A stretch of DNA of 64,000 nucleotides from Gaiellales bacterium (GTDB lineage Bacteria > Actinomycetota > Thermoleophilia > RBG-16-64-13), in contig JAAYAL010000025.1 of the NCBI GenBank assembly GCA_012719395.1, forward strand, positions 72,558-136,557, given 5' to 3'. Within the stretch, counting starts at the first letter, position 1; each line of letters begins with the position of its first letter. The position numbers and the translations under genes are program-made. Positions 1-8,749 of this stretch are shown here, piece by piece. The notes beneath the pieces are model-generated. The model ran no database searches. It worked only from the letters and a program-made list of their open reading frames with translations, and had not been told where the DNA came from.

Positions 1-2
1 TG

Positions 3-845
3 GTGAGGGAAGAGGACAAAGCGGGAGCCTTCCTGGTGGTTGAAGAGGCCGGAGGCGGCGTGTTGCTGGCTCTGCCTGCCGCCACCATCGTGCCGGGGCC
101 GCAGGGATTCGTGCGGTTGAACGAAGTGGCGGAGCAGGAGGGGGGACTGGCGGTCCAAAGCGTGGCGGCTCTGCTGGGGGGAAAGGCGGGGAAGATGGCT
201 GAGGTTTCCTGGGCCGGCCTGCGGGCCGCCGCGGCACAGGTAGGTCAAGGTGCCGGCCTGCCTGCCTCCCTGGAAGGTGTGGAAGGCGCGGAGGCTGTGC
301 TACAGGCGGCCGTAGCCGTGGCGGCGGCCGCCGGCACTGCGGCGGGGGCGGGTGCCTTGGCCGACCTCACGCTTGAGGGTGACGGCGCCGAAGCCGCACG
401 AGCGGCGCTCAAGGCGATGCCCGGCCCGCCCAAGGTGCAGGCGGTGGTTCCCGGATCCCAGTGGGGCGAAGGGGCAGAGGCTTACTACGAGCCCGAGCCC
501 GAGCCCACCGGGTTGGCGGCACTGCTGGGGTTGCCGGCCTCGGATGCAGGGGTGTCGGTGGAGGTGCAGAACGGTTCGGGAGAGGTGGGAGCAGCCGAAG
601 CCGTAGGATCCTTCCTGAAGCCGCTGGGCCTCACGCTGCTGCCGGCCCGGAACGCGGAGCAGTTCCCGGATGTGGTTGTCACCCAGATCCTGGCCGCCTC
701 CGACGCCCTGGGACAGGCCGGCCGTGTCCGGGACCGGTTGGGGGTGGGAGGCGTGGTGGAGCAGGAGAGCCTGCCGGCCGGGCGCATAGTGGTGGTGGTG
801 GGCAAGGACCTGATTGCCTCTGCCCTCACCGAGAGCGGCGGCTAG
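3..845 (+). CDS. Degenerate LCP-like domain plus LytR_C domain protein (5' end cut by window)
   Basis: The first ~75 residues follow the LytR-CpsA-Psr layout (a LALPAATIV strand where catalytic LCP proteins have IPRDT, then a KTVEELLG-like helix AVQSVAALLG). The last ~90 residues (from VEVQNGSGEVGAAEAVGSFL) match the LytR_C domain. LCP proteins transfer glycopolymers to peptidoglycan, but the PRD arginine is absent, so a catalytic role is doubtful. The middle is an Ala/Gly-rich linker. No signal peptide or membrane anchor is visible, and the reading frame begins at the window edge, so the N-terminus is probably missing. The stop lies 22 bases before the next gene. Family assignment is by motif only. 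Confidence 0.55.
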   Translation: MREEDKAGAFLVVEEAGGGVLLALPAATIVPGPQGFVRLNEVAEQEGGLAVQSVAALLGGKAGKMAEVSWAGLRAAAAQVGQGAGLPASLEGVEGAEAVLQAAVAVAAAAGTAAGAGALADLTLEGDGAEAARAALKAMPGPPKVQAVVPGSQWGEGAEAYYEPEPEPTGLAALLGLPASDAGVSVEVQNGSGEVGAAEAVGSFLKPLGLTLLPARNAEQFPDVVVTQILAASDALGQAGRVRDRLGVGGVVEQESLPAGRIVVVVGKDLIASALTESGG

Positions 846-867
846 GTCTCGCCCAGGGGACGAGTCC

Positions 868-1637
868 GTGAAAGATGTCACGTCTTCCGAGTTCCTGGCG
901 CGCTATGAGCGACAGATGCTGCTCTCGGGCTGGGGAGAGGCCGGCCAGCGGCGATTGGCCAAGAGCCGCGTGGGTGTAGTTGGTTGCGGGGGTTTGGGCG
1001 GCGTGGCCGCCACCCACCTGGTACGCGCCGGAGTAGGTTTCGTGCGCCTGATCGACGCGGATCAGGTGTCGCTGCACAATCTCCATCGTCAGGTACTGTA
1101 CGCAGAGAAGGGCACTGGTTCCGGACAATCCAAGGCGGAGATCGCGGCGGCCCGGTTGGCTGCCATGAACAGTGAGGTCAACGTGGAAGTGGTGCCTGGG
1201 TTGTTCCAGGAGGCGATGGGCGACGCCTTCGCCGAGGGCTTGGACTCATCCTTGATGGCACGGACAACTTCGCCACCCGGTTCGCCATCAACCGGGTGAG
1301 CCTGGCCCGTGGTGTGCCGTGGATCTATGGTGGCGTTCTGGGTGCAACAGGGATGATCATGACCGTCTTCCCGCAGGGTGGTCCCTGCCTGCGGTGCCTC
1401 TTCCCTGAGGCGGTTGAACCGGGTCGGGCCACCGAGGGCGAACGGGCGGAGCGTGCGGTGATCAACACGGTGGTGACGGTGGTGGCCTCGCTGCAGGTGA
1501 CCGAGGCCTACAAGATCCTCCTGGACTGCCCGGCACACAATCGAGGTCTTCTGATCCTTGACCTCTGGGAGGGCAGTCTCACCCGTATGGCGGTGGAGCG
1601 TGACCCGGCCTGCACGGCCTGCACGGTGACGGCGTGA
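868..1637 (+). pseudogene. ThiF/MoeB/HesA-family adenylating enzyme, frameshifted
   Basis: E1-like enzyme that adenylates the C-terminal glycine of a ubiquitin-like sulfur carrier (ThiS/MoaD type). The GTG start at 868 has AGGGGA upstream. The N-terminal half has the nucleotide loop GCGGLGG and the conserved NLHRQVLY and GQSK segments. The frame then breaks near 1244-1246: one frame gives AEGLDSSLMART, while the next frame supplies the missing family sequence LILDGTDNFATRFAINRVSL and continues to the end with zinc-type cysteine pairs (CLRC and CTAC). Insertion of a single C in ggactca would restore one ORF of about 256 codons. It is either a sequencing error or a recent pseudogene. The end overlaps larE by 4 bases, suggesting a joint sulfur-transfer function. 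Confidence 0.8.
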
Positions 1638-2476
1638 CGGCGGGGGAGGCGCCGGCGGCGGAGCGGCGCGTGCGCGCTCTGCTGCGCGAGATGGGCTCGG
1701 TGGTGGTGGCACTCTCCGGCGGCGTCGATTCGCGCCTGCTTCTCGATCTGGCCGTTGATGAGCTGGGAGCCGGTCGCGTGCTGGCCGTCACGGCGGTTGA
1801 TGCCGTCTTCCCGGCCGGGGAGCGCGAGGTGGCGGCGCAGTCGGCGGCGGCGGCGGGCGTTGACCACCGACAGGTAGTGATCGGCGTGCTGCAGGAGGAG
1901 GGGTTCCTGGTTAACCCCCCGGACCGCTGTTACGTGTGCCGGACGGCGCTGTGCCGGCAACTGTGGGCGGTGGCTGGAGAGGTGGGTTTCCAGAATGTGG
2001 CGGATGGAAGCAATGCCGACGATCTGCAGGATTACCGCCCCGGCCTGCGGGCCGCGCGCGAAGCAGGCGTGCGCTCGCCACTGGCCGAAGCCGGTGTCAC
2101 CAAGGCGCAGGTGCGGGCCCTGTGCAGGTCGCGGGGCCTCAGCCACGCGGATGCGCCCTCGTCGCCCTGCCTGGCGTCGCGTCTCCCCTACGGAGAGCGC
2201 GTGAGCCCGGAGAGGCTGGCCCGCATCGCCGCCGCCGAGCGGCTGGTGAGAAGCTTGGGCTTCCGCGAGGTGAGGGTGAGGGACCACGGTACCCTCGCCC
2301 GCATCGAGGTCCCCGCCGCGGGACTACCGGCGCTGGCAGATCTCGACCTTCGCACGATTGTGGTGCGCGAGATGAAAGCGCTGGGTTTCGCCTATGTGGC
2401 CCTGGATCTGCAGGGTCTGCGTAGCGGCAGCCTGAACGAGGTACTTCCCTACGAACCGTCGGGCGGAGTGAGCTAA
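1634..2476 (+). CDS. larE: ATP-dependent sulfur transferase LarE
   Basis: PP-loop pyrophosphatase-family enzyme. LarE adds sulfur to pyridinium dicarboxylate mononucleotide during synthesis of the nickel-pincer cofactor. The PP-loop SGGVDSRLLLD lies at about residues 29-39. The family motifs DRCYVCR and SPCLASRLPYG follow, and the C-terminus has the typical DLQGLRSGSLNEVL. Two cysteines in CYVC plus the one in SPCLASR resemble the three-cysteine LarE type thought to bind an iron-sulfur cluster; that subtype call is inference. The GTG start overlaps the stop of the thiF-like gene. larB, larC and larA are not in the window, so the client enzyme is unknown. Confidence 0.88.
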   Translation: MTAGEAPAAERRVRALLREMGSVVVALSGGVDSRLLLDLAVDELGAGRVLAVTAVDAVFPAGEREVAAQSAAAAGVDHRQVVIGVLQEEGFLVNPPDRCYVCRTALCRQLWAVAGEVGFQNVADGSNADDLQDYRPGLRAAREAGVRSPLAEAGVTKAQVRALCRSRGLSHADAPSSPCLASRLPYGERVSPERLARIAAAERLVRSLGFREVRVRDHGTLARIEVPAAGLPALADLDLRTIVVREMKALGFAYVALDLQGLRSGSLNEVLPYEPSGGVS

Positions 2477-2485
2477 CATAGTCTG

Positions 2486-4810
2486 GTGCCTGTCTCTCGC
2501 CTCACCAGCCTCACAGATCTTCGCGCCGGACTGAACGGAGCCCAAATAAGGGCCGTGCTTCACGAGGAAGGCCCCTTGCTGGTGCTGGCCGGAGCCGGTT
2601 CCGGCAAGACCCGGGTGTTGACGTACCGCATTGCCTATCTGGTGTACTCTGGCCAGTTGAAGCCGCATGAGATCTTGGCCATCACCTTCACCAACAAAGC
2701 GGCAGGCGAGATGAGGGAGCGGGTGACGGGGCTGGTGGGTGGTGTGGGCCGCGCCATGTGGGTCTCCACCTTCCATTCTGTCTGCGCGCGCATACTGCGG
2801 GGGGACGCGGAGCGACTGGGGTATCGTCCCGGTTTCAGCATCTACGACCAGCAGGACCAGGTGCGGTTGGTCAAGCATTGCCTGGAGGAGCTCAATTTCG
2901 ATCCCCGCCGCTTCCCACCACAGGGCATCCATGCTCGCATCAGCGATGCCAAGAACAGGTTGGTGGGGGTGGAGGAGTACGGTGCGGACCGCGATGGCAA
3001 GGGACGGGCCACATCCTCGGCGCGGACTCTGACCGAGGTGGCGGCTGCCGCCTATCGTCTCTACCAGAAGAGGTTGTATGAGGCCAATGCCATGGACTTC
3101 GATGACCTCATCATGCGCACCGTGGACCTCTTCACGCTGTTCCCCGATCGTCTGCAGCACTATCGCCACGCCTTTCGCCACGTCCTGGTGGACGAGTATC
3201 AGGACACCAACCACGCGCAGTACGTCCTGGTGCGGATGCTGGCGGAAGAGCACCAACAGGTGACGGTGGTGGGTGACGATGATCAATCCGTGTACTCCTG
3301 GCGGGGGGCGGACATCCGCAACATACTGGAGTTTGAGCGGGACTTCCCCAACGCCAGTGTGGTCAAGTTGGAGCAGAACTATAGGTCTACCACCACAATC
3401 TTGGATGCGGCCAACGCCGTGGTGGCGCAGAACCGGGGCCGTAAGGCCAAACGGCTGTGGAGCGATCGCGGTGCGGGGGAGAAGGTGGCACTGCTGGAAT
3501 GCCGCGACGAGCACGAGGAGGCCCGCCGGGTAGCGGACGAGATAGAAGGCCTGATGGGTCGCGGCTACAATCTGGCAGACATGGCCGTCTTCTACCGGGT
3601 CAACGCTCAGTCCCGGGTGCTGGAGGACATGCTGGTGCGGTACGGCGTGCCCTATCAGGTGGTGGGGGGGACGAAGTTCTACGAGCGGGCGGAGATCAAG
3701 GATCTCCTGGCCTACCTGCGTGCGACCGTCAATCCCCGCGATGACATCTCCCTGCTGCGCATCCTCAACACGCCGCGGCGTGGAGTGGGCGCCGTGGCCG
3801 AGGCCCGGCTGCAGCAACATGCTTTCCAAGAGGGGGCCAGCCTGCGACAGACACTGGCCCTCAGCGATGACATCTCGGGCCTGACACCGGCAGCCTGCCG
3901 TGCATTCCAGAACCTGTCCTCCTGCTTCGCCACGTGGGAGACGAGGGCGATGTTGGGCCGTGAGGTGCCGGAGCAGTCGGCTTCGCGCGAGGGGAAGGGA
4001 GCTCGAGAGCTGGTGGGCGCCCAGGTGGAGAAGGTACTGGAGGAGAGCGGCCTGCTGGAGGCGCTTCGCAACGAGAAGACGCTGGAAGCGGAGGGACGCC
4101 TGGAGAACCTGCAGGAGTTCGTGGGCGTGGCTCGCGAATATGATCGCAACAACCCGGACGGGAGCCTCATCGAGTTCCTGCAGGAGATAAGCCTGTACGC
4201 CGATGCTGATTCCATCCGCGAGGGTGAGCCCCAACTGACGTTGATGACGCTCCACAACGCCAAGGGCTTGGAGTACCGCGTAGTGTTCATCGTGGGCATG
4301 GAGGAAGGCATGTTGCCTCATTCCCGTTCCCTCGACGGGCAGAACGTGGAAGAGGAACGCCGGCTCTGCTACGTGGGGTTCACCCGGGCCATGGATCTTC
4401 TCTATCTCTCCTACGCTGCCAGCCGCTCGCTCTACGGTGCAGCGAGCAGTAACCTTCCCAGCCGCTTCCTGGAGGAGATACCGTCCGCGCTGTTGCGGTA
4501 CTGCGATGGTGGCCGGGGCCTTCCCACCCGTAGCCTGCAGGGGCGTCGTCTTGCTGCCGGCACTCCCTCGGCGTGGGCTGCTCGTCCACGGCAACACAGT
4601 GGCCCGTCCTCGCCGGTACCGGTGCAGGGAGCGGGGGAGGCGGGAACGGACGGTCAGGTCTTCCGCGTGGGAGACAAGGTCCTGCACGCGAAATTCGGCG
4701 AGGGCGTGGTGCTCAACGTGGAACCGGGCGGCGTGGTCAGAGTGTTTTTCGCGCAACTGGGCGAGCAGAAGAACCTGTTGCTGGAATACGCTCCCCTGCG
4801 GAGGCTGTAG
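2486..4810 (+). CDS. pcrA: ATP-dependent DNA helicase PcrA/UvrD (SF1A)
   Basis: 774-residue 3'-5' helicase used in nucleotide excision repair and replication restart, close to the usual PcrA length. Visible motifs in order: Q-motif region LNGAQIRAV, Walker A LAGAGSGKT (~residue 35), FTNKAAGEM, DEYQDTNHAQY (Walker B), VVGDDDQSVYSWRGAD, QNYRS, TLHNAKGLEY and RRLCYVGFTRA. The C-terminal ~50 residues, GDKVLHAKFGEGVV onward, are the PcrA RNA polymerase-binding tail. The GTG start is only 9 bases after larE, so it may be co-transcribed. A long open minus-strand frame (2324-4984) is only its shadow. Confidence 0.96.
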   Translation: MPVSRLTSLTDLRAGLNGAQIRAVLHEEGPLLVLAGAGSGKTRVLTYRIAYLVYSGQLKPHEILAITFTNKAAGEMRERVTGLVGGVGRAMWVSTFHSVCARILRGDAERLGYRPGFSIYDQQDQVRLVKHCLEELNFDPRRFPPQGIHARISDAKNRLVGVEEYGADRDGKGRATSSARTLTEVAAAAYRLYQKRLYEANAMDFDDLIMRTVDLFTLFPDRLQHYRHAFRHVLVDEYQDTNHAQYVLVRMLAEEHQQVTVVGDDDQSVYSWRGADIRNILEFERDFPNASVVKLEQNYRSTTTILDAANAVVAQNRGRKAKRLWSDRGAGEKVALLECRDEHEEARRVADEIEGLMGRGYNLADMAVFYRVNAQSRVLEDMLVRYGVPYQVVGGTKFYERAEIKDLLAYLRATVNPRDDISLLRILNTPRRGVGAVAEARLQQHAFQEGASLRQTLALSDDISGLTPAACRAFQNLSSCFATWETRAMLGREVPEQSASREGKGARELVGAQVEKVLEESGLLEALRNEKTLEAEGRLENLQEFVGVAREYDRNNPDGSLIEFLQEISLYADADSIREGEPQLTLMTLHNAKGLEYRVVFIVGMEEGMLPHSRSLDGQNVEEERRLCYVGFTRAMDLLYLSYAASRSLYGAASSNLPSRFLEEIPSALLRYCDGGRGLPTRSLQGRRLAAGTPSAWAARPRQHSGPSSPVPVQGAGEAGTDGQVFRVGDKVLHAKFGEGVVLNVEPGGVVRVFFAQLGEQKNLLLEYAPLRRL

Positions 4811-4914
4811 GCGGAAAAGAAGACGGGCGTGTCGGGCCTCCGGGATGGTTGGGCCCGGGGGCGCCGCGTTCGGGTGTGAGCGGCGTCCCTGCGGTTCCGA
4901 GGGTGCAATACTCA

Positions 4915-4943
4915 TTGCGCTTGGCGATGATGCATGGTACATT
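4915..4943 (+). promoter_or_regulatory. Candidate sigma70-type promoter for the dcw cluster
   Basis: TTGCGC (4915-4920), then 17 bases, then TACATT (4938-4943), in the 277-bp gap between pcrA and mraZ. This is the only large gap before the cell-wall cluster. The match is by eye, and a second start nearer the MraZ repeats cannot be excluded. The rest of the gap shows no gene. Confidence 0.4.
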
Positions 4944-5059
4944 GCGATGAGTGCGAACCCCGCTTTGCAGGCGACTTTTCCCATTTGTGGCGTGAACCGG
5001 TTATCTGAAGGCCTGCATGTGGCACTGCGTGGGGCCTAGAGGGGGATCGTTGTTGCGCA

Positions 5060-5085
5060 GTGGGGTGTAGTGGTGTAAGGTGGGT
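5060..5085 (+). promoter_or_regulatory. MraZ operator: three GTGG repeats at 10-bp spacing
   Basis: GTGGGG (5060), GTGGTG (5070) and GTGGGT (5080) recur every 10 bases and end 2 bases before the mraZ ATG. A weaker TTGTTG sits at 5050. MraZ binds tandem GTGG-type repeats about one helical turn apart upstream of its own gene and represses the dcw cluster. The sites here cover the ribosome-binding region, so binding could block both late transcription initiation and translation. Confidence 0.8.
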
Positions 5086-5087
5086 CC

Positions 5088-5537
5088 ATGAGGCTGTACG
5101 GGACCTACGATCACTCCATGGACGACAAAAGCCGGGTCACCTTGCCCGCGGACTTCCGTGCTCACTACGCGCAAGGGGCGGTGTTGGTGCGCCTCCCCGT
5201 GCAACCCAATTGCGTGAGCGTCTTCAGCGAGGAAGACTGGGAGGCGGTCGAAAGCCGGTTCATCGAGGTCAAAGACGATTTCGACGACCCTGAGGTCGAT
5301 TGGTCCATCCGCGAGATCTACATGTACATGTCCCGCGTGGTTCCGGACCGGCAGGGAAGGGTGCTGGTCCAATCCTCGGTGTCCGAGGGCTTGGACCTCT
5401 GCGGCTCGGTCAAGATCGTGGGCCACAAGGATCGGCTGGAGATCTGGAACCCCGACATGTTCGCCCGCGAGCAGGAACGTCGCAATTGGCTCAAAGCCCA
5501 GAGGTCGTTGCCCAAGGAGCCCGGCGATGAGTCCTAG
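5088..5537 (+). CDS. mraZ: Transcriptional regulator MraZ
   Basis: DNA-binding regulator with two AbrB-like swapped-hairpin repeats; it autoregulates the dcw cluster. Repeat 1 is MRLYGTYDHSMDDKSRVTLP at the N-terminus; repeat 2 (MSRVVPDRQGRVLVQSS, about residue 80) has the same DxxGRxxLP-like pattern. At 149 residues it is of ordinary length. It is the first gene of the cluster, directly downstream of three GTGG operator repeats. It overlaps the chosen rsmH start by 11 bases. Confidence 0.95.
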   Translation: MRLYGTYDHSMDDKSRVTLPADFRAHYAQGAVLVRLPVQPNCVSVFSEEDWEAVESRFIEVKDDFDDPEVDWSIREIYMYMSRVVPDRQGRVLVQSSVSEGLDLCGSVKIVGHKDRLEIWNPDMFAREQERRNWLKAQRSLPKEPGDES

Positions 5538-6504
5538 CTCGGCGGCGCTGCTATTCGAGGCGGAGATGGCCATGGCACACATCCCAGTTCTTACGCAGGA
5601 ACTCGTGGATCTCCTCGGCCTGACGCCGGACAGCCACGTGGTGGACTGCACGTTCGGGGCCGGCGGTCACGCCGCCGCCGTTGCCAAACTGCTGGGCAAC
5701 GGCGCCTGGCTGGTGTGTTGTGACAGGGACCCCATCGCCCAGCACTACTACGGTGAGCTGGAGCCGTATCTGGCCTGCCACAGCTGCTTCTGTCCCGGCA
5801 ACTTCGCGGACACCTTGGTCCTCTTGGGGGAGGCCGGATTCGCGGCCACGCACGTCTACATGGACCTGGGCCTGAGCAGCATGCAGGTGGACACGGAGGA
5901 GCGGGGCTTCTCCTACGGCTACGACGCGCCTTTGGATATGCGCATGGACCCGTCTCTGCCGCTTTCGGCGGCAGACATCCTCAACGAATGGAGCGCGCAG
6001 GACCTGGTGCAGATCTTTCGCGAATATGGCGAGGAGCGTTACGCGCGTGTCATCGCGGATCGCATCGTGCGTGTTCGGGCCCAGGTGCCCTTCAGGCGCA
6101 CCTCGCAGCTGGTGGACGCCGTGAAGCAGTCCATTCCCGCCCCGGCCCGTTTCGGTGCCCGCAATCCGGCCAGGCGCGTGTTTCAGGCCCTGCGCATCGC
6201 GGTCAACGACGAACTGGACAGCCTGCGGCGGGCGTTGCCCGCCGCCCTGTCACTCCTTGCTCCCGGTGGAGTGCTGGCCGTGATCAGCTTCCATTCTCTG
6301 GAAGACCGAATCGTGAAGCGGTTCATGCATCGCGGAGAGCATCCCTGCACTTGCCCACCGTCTTTCCCGGTGTGCGTGTGCGGCAAGACGCCTACGTTGG
6401 AGGCGGTGACCACTCGACCGGTCGTGCCCAAGGCCAGAGAGATAAGGCTCAATCCCAGATCAAGTTCTGCGAAACTCAGGGTGGCGCGGAAGGTGATGGA
6501 ATGA
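5527..6504 (+). CDS. rsmH: 16S rRNA (cytosine-N4) methyltransferase RsmH
   Basis: SAM-dependent methyltransferase (formerly MraW) that modifies C1402 of 16S rRNA. The SAM loop DCTFGAGGHAA, MDLGLSSMQVD, RGFSYGYDAPLDMRMD, RVFQALRIAVNDEL and VISFHSLEDRIVKRF are all present. I start at ATG 5527 because AAGGAG lies 7 bases upstream; starts at 5566 or 5572 would better match the usual HIPVL N-terminus and would shorten the protein by 13-15 residues. It overlaps ftsL by 4 bases (ATGA). Confidence 0.95.
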   Translation: MSPSSAALLFEAEMAMAHIPVLTQELVDLLGLTPDSHVVDCTFGAGGHAAAVAKLLGNGAWLVCCDRDPIAQHYYGELEPYLACHSCFCPGNFADTLVLLGEAGFAATHVYMDLGLSSMQVDTEERGFSYGYDAPLDMRMDPSLPLSAADILNEWSAQDLVQIFREYGEERYARVIADRIVRVRAQVPFRRTSQLVDAVKQSIPAPARFGARNPARRVFQALRIAVNDELDSLRRALPAALSLLAPGGVLAVISFHSLEDRIVKRFMHRGEHPCTCPPSFPVCVCGKTPTLEAVTTRPVVPKAREIRLNPRSSSAKLRVARKVME

Positions 6505-7064
6505 GCGCCTCCCCGGCCAGATCTTTCGATTGGGACAGGGACAATGCGCCTTTCCCACGGGTCTCCCGACGAAGCAGCACGTCTCCGACGAGGAACCGTG
6601 AAGCTTCCGCGCAGCGATCTGCAGAACGAGAGCCAAGACCTCGCCCTCAGCTCAAGGTTGTGGCCCGACGTCGGAGGCGCCGCAGGTTGGTGCCGGTTGC
6701 CCTTGCGTTGGTCGTGCTCATATTGGCCTGTGCCGTGGCGCCGGTGGCCATCAATATGGCCGGGCTGCACTTGCGGGCCCAAGTTGTGGAACTGGGCGCG
6801 CAGGCCCAGGGACTGAGAGCGGAGATGAGAGACCTGGAAGCGCAGATGGCCCGCCTCAGCTCCGCACCTGTGCTCCAACAGCAGGTGGAGAAGATGGGCC
6901 TGTTGTCCGCGCAGTCGGTGAGCTACCTGGCGGCGGACGACGGCGACGCCGACGGTGGCAGCGGTTCGCACGCCGCGACGGCTGATGGAGGCTCCGGTGT
7001 GGCCTGGGTGCCTGGGGACAGCGAGGCGAGCGGCGAAGGCACCAGGGCTGCGGACGCCCGGTAG
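6501..7064 (+). CDS. ftsL: FtsL-like septum-formation protein
   Basis: Small bitopic divisome protein, assigned mainly by position between rsmH and ftsI. A basic cytoplasmic tail of ~80 residues (with RRRRRRR) is followed by one membrane span (LVPVALALVVLILACAVAPVAI). Next comes a short coiled-coil-like stretch (VVELGAQAQGLRAEMRDLEAQMARL) and a Gly/Asp/Ser-rich tail. The layout fits FtsL, which with FtsQ/FtsB activates FtsWI, but sequence conservation in the family is too low for proof. The 187-residue length is above the classic ~100-120 because of the long tails. Confidence 0.7.
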   Translation: MSASPARSFDWDRDNAPFPRVSRRSSTSPTRNREASAQRSAEREPRPRPQLKVVARRRRRRRLVPVALALVVLILACAVAPVAINMAGLHLRAQVVELGAQAQGLRAEMRDLEAQMARLSSAPVLQQQVEKMGLLSAQSVSYLAADDGDADGGSGSHAATADGGSGVAWVPGDSEASGEGTRAADAR

Positions 7065-7067
7065 CCG

Positions 7068-8717
7068 GTGAGAAACCGGCGGCTGCTCATAACGGCCGTA
7101 CTCCTGCTCTTGTGCGTGACGGGATTGCTGGCCCGTGCCTTCTACCTCCAGGTGGTGCTTGCGGCCGAATACACGGAGCGGGCGGAAGAGCAGCACATTG
7201 AGGTGCAAACCGTCTCCGTGAAGCGCGCATCCATTCTGGATAGGGAGGGCGCGGAGTTGGCGCTTTCGGTAAGTGTGCCCAGCATCTGCGCGGATCCCAC
7301 TCAACTGGAGGACCCGGCGGCGGCGGCAGCAGCCGTCGCCCCGCTGACGGGTGTCAACCAGGCCGAGTTGCTGGAGCTGTTCTCCAGCGATGAGCACTTC
7401 TGTTTCGTGGGTCGCAAGGTCGCCGCGGAGGTGGGCGAGAAGGTGGCCGCTCTGAGCCTGCCCGGTGTATACCAGATCACCGAAGAGAAGCGGGTATACC
7501 CGCAGGGACCGCTGGCCCCGCAGTTGCTCGGTTTCGTGGGGACGGAGAACAAGGGGCTGGCCGGCCTGGAGCTGACCTACGAGGAGCGCCTGCAGGGAAC
7601 AGAGGGTTCGCGGCGGGTACTGGTTGATGAAAAGGGCCGTGGTCTGGAGGTGCTGTCAGAAGAGGCTCCTCGGCAGGCCGACGCTCTGACGCTGACCCTG
7701 GACAAAGACATCCAATACGCTGTGGAGCAGATACTGGCGGAGGTTGTGGAGTCGGAAGGGGCCAAGCGGGCTTCCGCCATTGTCATGGATCCCGACGACG
7801 GTGGCATCCTGGCTCTCGCCACCACTCCCTCCTTCGACACCAACGAGTACGCCAACGCTCCGCAGGATGCCCAGCGGAACGTCCTGGTGACGGATCAATA
7901 CGAGCCGGGCTCCACTTTCAAAGTGGTGCTTATGGCGGCGGCTCTGGAGAACGGGCTGGTGACGCCGGACTCCTCATTCACCCTCCCGGCCGAACTGCCG
8001 GTCAAGGACGTCGTCATCCGTGAGGCGCACGAGGACGTGCCGTACCAGCGGGTGATGACCACCACCGATATCCTTGCCCAATCCTCCAACGTGGGGACAG
8101 TGACCATCGCGCTGGACCTGGGGCGGGAGAAGCTGGTGGACATGATCCAGAAGTTCGGCTTCACCTGCCGAACCGGCATTGACTTGCCCGGGGAGGTGGC
8201 GGGAACCATGCTGCCGTTGGAACAGTGGAACTGGGGTACGGCGGCCAGCGTGCCCATCGGTCAGGGCATATCGGTGACGGCCATACAGATGATCGCCGCC
8301 TACGCGGCCATCGCCAACGACGGGATTCTCATGCAGCCTCACCTCAGCCAGGAGGCGCGTCCGGGGATGGGGGTGGAAGTGATGAGCCAGACGGTGGCGC
8401 GGCAACTGCGTGACATGCTGCGCAAGGTGGTGGAGGAAGGCACGGGGACGTCGGCCAAGCTGGCCGGGTACACGGTGGCCGGGAAGACGGGTACGGCGCA
8501 GAAGGTGGAGGAGAACAGCGCGGTCTACTCACAAGACAAGTATGTGGCCTCGTTTGTGGGTATGATCCCGGCTGACGACCCGGAAATCGTGGTGCTGGCC
8601 ATCGTGGACGAGCCCCAGGAAGCCTACTTCGGCTCGGAGGTGGCGGCGCCCGTGTTCGCTCGGATCGCGGACTTCACCGTCAAGCACCTGGGCATAGTCC
8701 CCGATAGCGCGGACTAG
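7068..8717 (+). CDS. ftsI: Class B penicillin-binding protein FtsI (PBP3), septal transpeptidase
   Basis: Cross-links septal peptidoglycan with FtsW. An N-terminal membrane anchor (LLITAVLLLLCVTGLLA) precedes the class B dimerisation region (VKRASILDREGAELA). The transpeptidase domain follows, with catalytic STFK (S282), SSN (S339) and KTGT (K473). No C-terminal PASTA domains are present. 549 residues. The GTG start lies 3 bases after ftsL. Located in the outer face of the membrane. Confidence 0.95.
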   Translation: MRNRRLLITAVLLLLCVTGLLARAFYLQVVLAAEYTERAEEQHIEVQTVSVKRASILDREGAELALSVSVPSICADPTQLEDPAAAAAAVAPLTGVNQAELLELFSSDEHFCFVGRKVAAEVGEKVAALSLPGVYQITEEKRVYPQGPLAPQLLGFVGTENKGLAGLELTYEERLQGTEGSRRVLVDEKGRGLEVLSEEAPRQADALTLTLDKDIQYAVEQILAEVVESEGAKRASAIVMDPDDGGILALATTPSFDTNEYANAPQDAQRNVLVTDQYEPGSTFKVVLMAAALENGLVTPDSSFTLPAELPVKDVVIREAHEDVPYQRVMTTTDILAQSSNVGTVTIALDLGREKLVDMIQKFGFTCRTGIDLPGEVAGTMLPLEQWNWGTAASVPIGQGISVTAIQMIAAYAAIANDGILMQPHLSQEARPGMGVEVMSQTVARQLRDMLRKVVEEGTGTSAKLAGYTVAGKTGTAQKVEENSAVYSQDKYVASFVGMIPADDPEIVVLAIVDEPQEAYFGSEVAAPVFARIADFTVKHLGIVPDSAD

Positions 8718-8749
8718 GGACTGCGTTGCGTGAGCGGGCCGGCATCTCC

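Noticed and set aside
2324-4984. 886-aa minus-strand ORF opposite pcrA
   Set aside because: It is an antisense shadow of the helicase caused by high GC content; its translation shows no known motifs.
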